From Spinacia oleracea (lineage: Eukaryota > Streptophyta > Magnoliopsida > Caryophyllales > Amaranthaceae): DNA of 64,000 nucleotides. The translations under genes were made by a program, and so were the position numbers. Under the pieces are notes generated by a model. That model was not told the origin of the DNA. It was given only the letters and a program-made list of their open reading frames with translations, and did not search any database. Location of the stretch: NCBI RefSeq assembly GCF_020520425.1, contig NC_079491.1, positions 37,913,027-37,977,026 on the forward strand, read 5' to 3'. Shown one piece after another: positions 55,094-64,000 of this stretch. Position 1 is the stretch's first letter; each line of letters opens with the position of its first letter.

Positions 55094-57917
55094 TGTAATC
55101 CCCCATAATTTTATACATTTTATTAATATATTTTAACGTATAGTTAAGTATATTTAAATAGAATTTATAAATTCTAGAAATAAATATATAATTAACGTAT
55201 ATTTATTTTATTTGATTACATTCTAAACATTTTAACGATTTATGAAATCAAAAATAATTTTAGAATTTTATGTTGAAAAGAATTTGAATTACGAAAATAC
55301 GTTTTTACTTAGAAAACAATCATAATCGGTTTCGAATTCAAACATAAACTCAATTATAATCCTAGCCCAAATAACAAAGCCCAAAATAAATAACCCCAAA
55401 TAAACCCATAACCCTTTCTCCTATTCAACTTCACGTGAAACAAAAATAAAAAGAGAAACAAAAGAAAACTCTCAAACCCTTGCTTCACCATTCACGTGAA
55501 AACGCACAAGACTCTCTGCTTCAGCCACCGCCGCTCCTCCTTGCTGCTATCCCTCACGCCGCCGGCCACCTCCTCCGTCGCGCGCAACCTCCCTCGCCGG
55601 ACGTCGGTAACTTCTTCTTCCTTCTCTTCCCTTTTGTTTCTTTGTTTCGTTCATTTTCGCTCCTCCTTAACCATGATGTTGGTTTTCCGCACAGCACCAC
55701 CACTGTCAACCGCTGCCACCTTGCCACGCCGCACCGCGACGACCACCTGCACCGCCTGAAGCTGGCCGTCGTCGCTGCCCTTGCGGCCATCACTTCTCTC
55801 GTTCGTCCCTTCTCTTTTCCCCCTTTGCTTGCTGCTCGGTTCTCCTTTCGCAAGCAACATTGCAGTCGTTCGCGAGCCTCCTCGTCGCCGCGCACCACCA
55901 CCTTCGTCAACCAGCCATCAGCCGCCGCCCAGCCATCTCCTCTCCTCCTTGATTTCGGTTGTTCCCTAAACCTAAGTTAATTAACGAATTTAATTAAGTT
56001 TTAATAATTTAAATTATGTTCTTGAATTAAATTTATAATCTTTATGGTTTGAATATGATTTTCAGATTTGGTGTTGATATTATAAACTAATTATTTTCAG
56101 TTTGGTTGATTAAAATATAAGTTAGGGTTTAATCATGTTTTATTAATTGAAATTATGTTTTCTTGAATTAAAGTTATAGTTTTATGATTTAGATTATAGA
56201 TTTCAGATTATACGAATTATATAATAAAGTTACTAATTTTCAGATTTTATTATATTGGTTAAATTAGTGCCTTTAAGTAGTAAAGTGTGACTTTTGAGGT
56301 TTTAATGGCTTTAAATCATAATAGAACGATTATATATTATTAAAGTTATTATTTTTTTTATGATGTTGAATATATTTTGAGCAAGCTTTTAATTATTTTA
56401 GATTGCTGGAAATTTAAAAGGAAAGTTTATTGGAGTTTAAGATTTGGGATCCTTAATATAATAATTATTATGCTTGGAGGATAATTAGTTAAGTTTCGAT
56501 ATTGGAGAATGTTCTAAATATGTTTAGGATGTGTTTAGAGTACGTTAGTGTTGCTGTAAATTATTAGGAATTGATTTGGGTACGTTTCTTGATTATTTTA
56601 GGCGGAGAATTCTTTGTGGGCGACTTTTGAATTCGTTAAAGTGGCCTATCAGTTTGTTTACACAAGGTACGTACATACCTGTGTGCTTGGAATGTGTGCT
56701 AATTGTTGAAACCATGTTGAATTATTGATGAACTTGGTTATGTTAATGTTGTTGATGAACTTAGTCAGGTTGAAATTGCATGTTTGATACTGTTGGATGA
56801 ACATATTAAACCTTTATTGCATTTCGAGGATTATAACATGTTAGTATGGAAGATTGATACAAACATGTTCGATTGGGAACACTAGATTATTTAGTGTATA
56901 ATTCAGATCAGTTAATTGTTGTTCCCTTTTTAGCTTTTCACTACTTTATGAGGGCGGAGGACCTTATTTAGTAAGTTGAAACCTTATACCCATATTCAGG
57001 GGTTGATCAGTATTAAAGAAAAGATTGGAGTTAATTGGAATGAGTCTTGTTTGATGCCTTTGTGATCACTTACTCAATTCCAAGATAAAAACAGTTATAA
57101 ATAAATGTGAGTTGCATGCCTTATGTGATTGTTGAGTCATAACAGGGTGTCAATTTGTAAATCATGTAAAGTGAAACTGAGTAGCAATAGCTTTAGACTG
57201 TGCACGTCTAAAGTGACGGACAAACAGGAGTTGGGGTTCATGGTGGTAGCCCATGGCCTTTCATTCGGACCGGATTGATCACCGCGTCCTATTTTCAGTC
57301 AAACGTTCCTCGATATCGCAGGTCACTGAGGTTACGGAGTCGCGCCCGTACCTCGCCTAGCTAGAAAACTCGGTCCATTGCCTATTTCAATTAAAATAAT
57401 ATTATTGTTATCAAAGTCTAGTCCAGTCTAGCTTAGTCTAGTCAAGTGTGGTATTCAAATTAATATGTGTCGTTTGCCTTTACTTATATTTCATCAGCAT
57501 CATGTTATGATTGTTCGTTTAATAGAATCATGTTAGGATTATTATTGATTTAGTATGTAGTACTCAGCTTTGCTGATTACGTGCTTTTGCTTGTGCATGT
57601 TGATCATGGCTATGCCTTATTGATCCTGTGATGACCCAATCTTTGGTGAGCAGTCTCTAAGGATCAATAAGCATTGTCCATCTGCAGGTTTGAAGATGTT
57701 GCATCATTGGGATCGGGAATAGAGAGCTTGTATTTAGTTTTGATTTGCTAAGTTGACTTGGGTTTGTTTAATTGGACTTTAAACTGGTCGTACTATTTAT
57801 ATTTCCTTATTTTTCGTTTATTGGTTTTTGGGATTAAACCTGTAATCGATTATTTATAAACCTAAAGTTAGTTTTATGTTTTCCGCTGCAAAATTCTGAA
57901 TAAGTCGGGGTGTTACA
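55094..57917 (+). mobile_element. Solo LTR (2.8 kb) of a gypsy-type element
   Basis: It begins TGTAATCCCCCATAATT, ends GTCGGGGTGTTACA, and is flanked by perfect 5-bp duplications TACAT (55089-55093 and 57918-57922). No internal domain or second LTR is present, so it is a solo LTR formed by recombination. The same LTR family occurs on the opposite strand at 60785-63563. A GC-rich CT-biased block (55480-55975) gives chance frames up to 166 codons in several frames; none has a recognisable domain. Confidence 0.9.
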
Positions 57918-57922
57918 TACAT

Positions 57923-59510
57923 ATCATCATTCTAAGTACCGAACATTCACGAACGCATTCAAGAGAAAAAAAATATAAGAGCGATCAAAGTCTTACACCT
58001 CAAGGTATGTTCCTCGGGCCATATAGACTCGCCCAACTATCGCAATAACTGTACGCCTTAAGAGCAACAGTTCCTTAAAATAATCGCCCCAAAGCAACAA
58101 GCACCGTAGTCCACCAATCGGCTACGGCTTCTCAAGAAAATCATCACGTTCTAAAAACAAAGAAAAAAACAAAAGAAGAGAGAATACATAGAACTTCCAA
58201 GTGAAATAAGAGAATGAACAAGAGGCCAACTATGTCATCAAGAAACCTCGCCAGAAATTATTTTCAGCGCCCAGCGCTGGGCGCCGAAAATGATCACAGA
58301 CCCAAAAAAAAACAGCTCTGGCTTCTATAGGGCCCTGCCATATTCATTCGACTTTAAAATTGCCGAAAGTCGCACCTCACGGCTTTGTTAAAAGTAGCAC
58401 GCCACTACAAAGATTGCTCGCACTTACGAGCGCAATCCCAAACACGATCAAGGACATTACGAAATGCGTATCCCAAGGAACCTCTTCAACAAGAAATGAC
58501 CGTCAAGCACGAATTCTTGGGGGCTCGAAAGAAAATATAGAGGATACAAAGTTAAAAACAATATTCCCAGACTACGCTATACGAAGTCCCGTGTTTGGAT
58601 ATCTCAAAAAATAATATATTGTTAAACAAAAATATACACAGTGTGGACCCACTTATAGGACACATCTAATCAGGAAATATTACGACCCACCAACAGGTTG
58701 TAATCACAAAAGCCCTTCTACATAGGCAAAATAAGAAATTCAAAATGGGCTCGCCCACCCTCAGCAGGCGGGGTCTGCGTCACTAGCCGCGCAGGTCCTC
58801 AGTTTTCGAAAGAAATAAAATCTTCAAATTTAAAATAGGCTCGCCATCTTCAGCCGGCGGGGTCTACGTCACAAACCGCGTAGGTCCTTATTTTCAAAAC
58901 ATCAAAACAGATTCGTCCACTTCTATCGGACGGGGCGTCCACCCTCAGCGGACAGGCTCGCCATCTTCAGCCGGCGGGGTCTGCGTCACTAACCGCGCAG
59001 GTCCTTAGTCGCTGCAGCGATAACTTTTTCGGTTTTTCCTTTTTCCAAAAATTAAAGGATTGGTTTTCCGTTTTTCCAAAAAAGAACGATGTGCTGGATT
59101 TTCCTTCGTTTTACGTCCTATAAAAACAAGGGGGTTTTCTCGTTTAGCTAGCCCTGAAAATGAGAATCTTTAAAAACGTTTTACCTCGTGATTGGGCTTG
59201 GCCAGGCCCAATTACACTTTACAGCTTTGATTTCGAAAACATCTGTAGCTACTCCCAATGAAAAAGTGAGTGAGTTTCTACGCACCTTTAGATCCTTCCA
59301 ATGACAAAGTGAGGAAGTTTCTATACTATCAGTTGACAAATCCCAATGACACGTGAGGGATATGTCGACACTTCAAATGATGACCCTTAAGTCAAATGTT
59401 ATCACTCGGGGGCTCGTGAGACCCTCGCAAAACAGGTCACATACACCATGGCTTGTGTGACGCACTCCGTCTAATACTTTGACCATCGTCTTACTCCAAG
59501 ACTCAGTGAA
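57923..59510. other. Element interior, 3' part, non-coding
   Basis: One GC palindrome (58266-58289), TGGGGGCT/CGGGGGCT motifs at 58518 and 59407, and the triplicated CTCGCC...GCGCAGGTCC unit lie here. No gene is recognised. Confidence 0.5.
58745..59012. repeat. Three tandem GC-rich units near the 3' end of the element
   Basis: Each unit has GGCTCGCC, then TTCAGCCGGCGGGGTCT or a variant, GCGTCAC and GCGCAGGTCCT. Copies are near 58746, 58848 and 58949, with spacers of about 50 bases. Confidence 0.8.
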
Positions 59511-59512
59511 AG

Positions 59513-59523
59513 TGGGGGCTAAC
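59513..59523 (+). other. Polypurine tract of the Tat/Ogre-like element
   Basis: GTGAAAGTGGGGGCTAAC directly precedes the 3' LTR start TGTAGACACC. This is the primer position for plus-strand synthesis. Confidence 0.7.
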
Positions 59524-60784
59524 TGTAGACACCTACTTTTGTCCCCATTCCCGCAAGGGAAAGGTTCGATGATGAAAACGTAAATCTCCACTTGACAACG
59601 CATCTCCTATAAAATAAACGAATCTCGATTCCCCATTTCATTTCACCCGAAACCTGCTATTTATGGAAACCTGCTAAAAATAGTAACTGTCGTAAAAGGT
59701 AGCTTCTAAAAGTGGCAAATCATAAAGGATAGAAACCTGTCAGAATTAGGTATTGCATTCCAACATAAATCCTAAATGAGATAGAAAACCGCGAGAATCC
59801 TATTCCTAATAGGATTCGGAAATAAGAGTTACGTATTAATTAAAACCCTAACGAGCCTAGAGTTCGTAACGGGCCCAGACGCATTCCGTCATAAAATTGA
59901 TACGCGCTAAAAGACTCGAATTAATCTCAAACTCTACGGATTTTAGGAATCCGAATCTGACTAAAGAAAACAGCTCAGACCCTATTTTCAACGCCTGGCT
60001 CTTTTCGGCGCCCAGGCCTGGGCGCTGAAAGTACCTGGGTACGTGTTTTTTCCTAATTCTTTGTGGATTAGAACTCTGCAATTCTATCTTTCCACGAACT
60101 CTTCCCTATAAATAGGCCCCTAATTTCGACGTGAAGGAACACACAACAACACACAATTGTATTCTGAGTATTGACTCCAACCCTTAGCCTAAGCCTCTCG
60201 CTGCGAAACTGTTCACGCGTTCTGCCGCAATCGATCCATAAATCGAACAGAACGTATCCTGTCCCATAATTGAGATTCGTTAAATAAAAAGGAGAAATAG
60301 CAAAGTCAAAGTGGTTAGTTTTCTGAGAACCGTGACGCACCTCTCAAGGGTGCGTCGTAATGTGTCCCTTTTTGATGATTTAACTGCTTTCCTCGCCCTT
60401 TTTATGAACTGTTAAACTAACCTAATCTGATTGTTCTATCACGCCTAACAAATATGATATTTTTGGGAAATCGGATTATCATGCTAGGTCCCTTAATGCT
60501 ATTTAAATCAGATAATCACGATCGAATTAGTATTATATGTTGCATATTGCTAAAATCAACTCAGATTAGTTTAATAGTTAACGCATGTCCCTTCAATTAT
60601 TTATGCTGAGCTAGTAAGGATATCCTGCCTCTGGAGTTATCGACGAGCGAATTACTCCTCTCGGTAGTTACAGTCCCCCGAACCCTCAATCTCTACCTTG
60701 CGGGTGTATATTGAGAGATCCCCACACCAGGGATCACAAGGGAACCTACGGCCGTCGTGGTCAAACATAATTGCACTCCCTTTA
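59524..60784 (+). repeat. 3' LTR of the Tat/Ogre-like element, interrupted
   Basis: It matches the 5' LTR closely from TGTAGACACCTAC to CACTCCCTTTA. After 60784 another element begins, so the last 200 or so bases of this LTR should lie beyond the window. Confidence 0.85.
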
Positions 60785-63563
60785 TGTAACACCCCGACAA
60801 TTCTCTCTTTTCTAAGATAATCTTTTAATATAAAACGTAGAGAATTATCAAGGCATTATCGCCCGTGTGAAAACGTAACGGCTTATTCAGAATTTTGCAG
60901 CGGAAAACATAAAACTAACTTTAGGTTTATAAATAATCGATTACAGATTTAGTCCCCAAAAATCAACCAACGAAAATAAGGAAATATAAATAGTACGACA
61001 AGTTTAAAGTCCCAATTAACAAACCCAAGTTAACTTAGCAAATCAAAACTAAATACAAGCTCTCTATTCCCGATCCCAATGATGCAACATCTTCAAACCT
61101 GCAGATGGACAATGCTTATTGATCCTTAGAGACTGCTCACCAAAGATTGGGTCATCACAGGATCAATAAGGCATAGCCATGATCAACATGCACAAGCAAA
61201 AGCACGTAATCAGCAAAGCTGAGTACTACATACTAAATCAATGATAATCCTAACATGATACTATTAAACGATCAATCCTAACATGACACTAATGAACATA
61301 AATAAGGGCAGACAAATCATGATAATCTGAAGACCATACTTGACTAGACTAGGCTAGACTGGACTAGACTTTTATAACAATAATATTATTTTAATTGAAA
61401 TAGGCAATGGACCGAGTTTTCTAGCTAGACGAGGTACGGGCGCGACTCCGTAACCTCAGTGACCTGCGATATCGAGGAACGTTTGACTGAAAATAGGACG
61501 CGGTGATCAATCCGGTCCGAATGAAAGGCCATGGGCTACCACCATGAACCCCAACTCCTGTTTGTCCGTCACTTTAGACGTGCACAGTCTAAAGCTATTG
61601 CTACTCAGTTTCACTTTACATGATTTACAAATTGACACCCAGTTATGACTCAACAATCACATAAGGCATACAACTCACATTTATTTACAACTGCTTTTAT
61701 CCTGGAATTAAGTAAGTGATCACAAAGGCATCAAACAAGACTCATTCCAATTAACTCCAATCTTTTCTTTAATACTGATCAACCCCTGAATATGGGTATA
61801 AGGTTTCAACTTACTAAATGAGGTCCTCCGCCCTCATAAAGTAGTGAAAAGCTAAAAAGGGAACAACAATTAACTGATCTGAATTGTATACTAAATACTC
61901 TAGTGTTCCCAATCAAACATGTTTGCATCAATCTTCCATACTAACATGTTATAATCCTCAAAATGCAATAAAGGTTTAATATGTTCATCCAACAGTATCA
62001 AACATGCAATTTCAACCTGACTAAGTTCATCAACAACATTAACATAACCAAGTTTATCAACAATTCAACATGGTTTCAACAATTGGCACGCATTCCAAGC
62101 ACACAGGTATGTACGTACCTTGTGTAAACAAACTGATACGTCACTTTAACACTTTTAAAAGTCGCCTAAAGAGAATTCTCCACCTAACAACAATCCAACA
62201 AGTAATCTCAATCAATTTCTAATCATTCACAACTATAATAAAGCATTCTAAATGCATCCTAAACATATTTAGAACGTTCCCCAATATCAAAACTTGAATA
62301 TTTGATTTCCTAGCATCATGATTATTGAATTAGAGATTGAAATTCGTTGAAAACTTTTCGCAAACATCGTACTTTAAATTTTCAGCATATAAACTCGTTT
62401 AAAAACTTCCCAAAACCAACTTATCATGCTTAGAACAAAAAAAAATAATGGTTTCAATAATTCATACTCATTCTACCATGATTTAAAACCATTAAAACAT
62501 TAAAATTCATGCCTTAAATAATTAAAATTCTTGTTTCAATCGAATTATGAAATCTGAAATTTGATAATTTTTAATTATGCAAACAAGTAAATCTGAAATT
62601 CGTAAAAATCATAAACTTAACTCAAGAAAAATATAAATTGAATTAATAAAACATAATTAAACCTTAGCTTAGGGTTTTAAAGGAATTAACCAAAGAAAAG
62701 AAAGAGGAGGCTGGCCGGCGGCAGATTTCGCGGCAGCAACACGACTGGTCGCGGAGACTGGTGGTGCGACGGTGGAGCAGGGTGGTGGCTGCGCTGGTGG
62801 GCGTGCGTTGGTGGTGGTAGCACGCAAAGGAAGGAAAGAGGAGTTAAGGAGCGTTGGTGTTTCGTGAAGAAGAAGGAAAGAGGAGGTGGCCGACGGAGGT
62901 GCGACAGAGATAAGGTGGTCGCAGGACCAGGCGGCGTGGCTGGCTGCAGCAGGCGGCCGTGAGGTGGTGGCTGTTGCGAGCAAACAGAAATAAATCAAGA
63001 AGTAAGAAGGAGAGAAAACAAGAACAAGAGAAGGAGAAGGGAGGAGTTACCGGCGGCAGGGGAGGACGACGGTGGTCCGACTTGGTGGTCGCAGCGCTGG
63101 CGGCAGCAATGGCTGCGTGGTTACGTGAGGGAAGCAGTACGTGAATGAGGAAGAAGGGTGGCTTCCCTTTTCTTTTTCTTTTTCCTTTGGCTTTCACGTG
63201 CAGAGAATGGGGGGAGGGTTATGGGTGTTTGTATTTGGGCTATTTCCAATTTGGGCTAAGATTAGGATTTGAGTTTGAGTGTTTGGATCAAAACCGATTA
63301 AGATCGTTTTCCAAATTCGAATTCTTTTCAAAGTAAAATTCTAAAACTATTTTGATTTCACAAATCGTTAAATATTTAGAACGTAATTAAAATAAAATAA
63401 ATGCACGTTAATTATAAATTTATTACTAAAATTCATCAATTCTATTTAAATATAAATAAATATACGTTAAGAAATATTAATAAATTTCATAAATTTCATT
63501 GAAATATAAATAACTATACGTTAAAATATATTAATAAAATTTATAAATTTACGGGGGATTACA
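60785..63563 (-). repeat. 3' LTR of a second gypsy-type element (minus strand)
   Basis: In plus-strand reading it starts TGTAACACCCCGACAATTC and ends ACGGGGGATTACA, the inverse of the solo LTR at 55094-57917. On the minus strand the purine tract AAGAGGGGTAGAT lies directly before its start, so this is the 3' LTR and the element body continues to the right past the window. Its 5-bp left flank is CTTTA. The GC-rich block 62690-63150 gives only chance frames. Confidence 0.85.
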
Positions 63564-64000
63564 ATCTACCCCTCTTAAAAGAAGTTTCGTCCCGAAACTT
63601 GACACGAAAATTCACCCGTTTTTCAAAAGTTTTGAACTTATTCTTATTGGAGAAGTACTTGTGCCACTCATGTGCAATTTTTTTTTTTTTTTGCCAACTT
63701 AAAATTGCTTGTGTTACTCATGAACACCTTTTTCTTATGCGGAGAATCTATTTACTTTGCACCAACATGTATAAGTTGCAAAAAATGAGCATAAAATGAA
63801 TAAAATTGCAATAAAAATAGGTAAAAAGCGCGAATTTCTATCGCAATCTACCCCCTTAAAGAAAACGAGTTACGCCCTCGTAACTCATCCCAGGGAATAA
63901 CTTTGGATATTTCTACTTCAACGAATCATGCCCCAAGGCTATATTTCCACTAAAATCATAGCAAGTGGGATTTCTACACTTCTTTCCACACAATGCCTCA
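63564..64000 (-). mobile_element. Internal 3' untranslated part of the second gypsy-type element
   Basis: It begins with the polypurine tract and continues with a non-coding, AT-rich stretch. A second purine-rich block in minus reading (AAGGGGGTAGATTGCG, about 63841-63856) resembles the tract and may be a duplicate. The polyprotein, if present, would lie beyond 64000. Confidence 0.6.

Larger units (their letters stand above)
47710..64000 (+). mobile_element. Tat/Ogre-like Ty3/gypsy element without polyprotein (large, non-autonomous), runs off the window
   Basis: A 5' LTR (47710-49171) is directly followed by a primer-binding site, and a matching 3' LTR starts at 59524 after a purine tract. 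Between them lie about 10.3 kb (7.5 kb without the nested solo LTR) with no gag or pol motif and no frame above about 170 codons. It is therefore a large derivative depending on enzymes in trans. The 3' LTR is interrupted at 60784 by another element, so the outer end and target duplication are outside the window. The LTRs differ at only about a dozen places plus one indel by eye, so insertion is recent. Confidence 0.8.

Noticed and set aside
55480-55980. 166-codon Pro/Leu/Arg-rich frame
   Set aside because: It lies in an LTR, overlaps equally long frames in other frames and strands, and reflects a GC-rich CT-biased block.
49191-59510. Hidden gag-pol in the Tat/Ogre-like element
   Set aside because: I looked for DTG protease, YVDD/YADD RT, the HHCC integrase motif and zinc knuckles on both strands and saw none; frames are short throughout.
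62669-63197. 109- and 117-codon minus-strand frames
   Set aside because: Counterpart of the low-complexity block in the inverted copy of the same LTR; not conserved in frame between the two copies.

Overview
This is a plant nuclear window, very probably from a eudicot. It has plant-type genes with introns, a plant MuDR-type transposase, Ty1/copia and Ty3/gypsy LTR retrotransposons, Helitrons, CACTA and Stowaway elements, and an AT-rich background. There are no bacterial operons. A Caryophyllales (spinach/beet-like) source would fit the repeat style, but that is an impression and not shown by the sequence. Most of the 64 kb is nested transposable elements. I see two ordinary-looking host genes: a small secreted Gly/Ser-rich protein (22918-23343, +) and a three-exon DUF1992 (DnaJC28-like) gene (34476-32409, -). 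A few host-gene scraps have been carried or left behind: PP2C, CHCHD2/10-like, an ECT-type YTH protein and possibly a CDPK.

Layout. 1-835: a repeat locus with two tRNA-like sequences facing each other around a TTTACTTTTGAGT array. 836-7317: a Ty1/copia element on the minus strand with its 3' LTR, broken gag-pol and no 5' LTR. 7318-13075: PP2C fragment, AT microsatellite, and decayed copia-like and LTR-like remnants. 13076-16600: strand-polarised CCCGAC/GTCGGG arrays, one interrupted by a 1.4 kb insertion. 16939-21263: a foldback element with an 8-bp duplication, then a minus-strand Helitron carrying a two-level MULE nest and two Stowaway MITEs. 21658-22823: a complete TRIM-like retrotransposon inserted just 5' of the TATA box of the secreted-protein gene. 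23765-25341: a Pack-MULE with a CHCHD fragment. 25835-31199: a MITE, a complete small Helitron, and a non-autonomous CACTA element split by a 1.7 kb LTR unit. 32409-34476: the DUF1992 gene. 34829-36056: microsatellite and AGATCATG minisatellite. 36187-39990: LINE remnants. 40286-47061: a 6.8 kb MuDR-like element with >220-bp TIRs, a perfect 9-bp target duplication, a four-exon transposase gene (one in-frame stop) and a convergent GRF zinc-finger/coiled-coil/membrane gene. 47710-64000: a Tat/Ogre-like LTR element with no polyprotein but with recurring GC palindromes, repeated polypurine-tract-like motifs and a YTH-gene fragment. It is interrupted by a 2.8 kb solo LTR and, within its 3' LTR, by an opposite-strand element of the same LTR family that runs off the window.

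Functionally, the best candidate for an intact system is the 40286-47061 transposon. Its two genes read inward from opposite TIRs, as mudrA and mudrB do in maize MuDR, but the second gene encodes a GRF zinc-finger protein. The other elements are mostly non-autonomous or decayed and would depend on enzymes encoded elsewhere. Boundaries are supported wherever I give target-site duplications, which I read directly from the sequence; family assignments rest on recognised motifs and were not searched.
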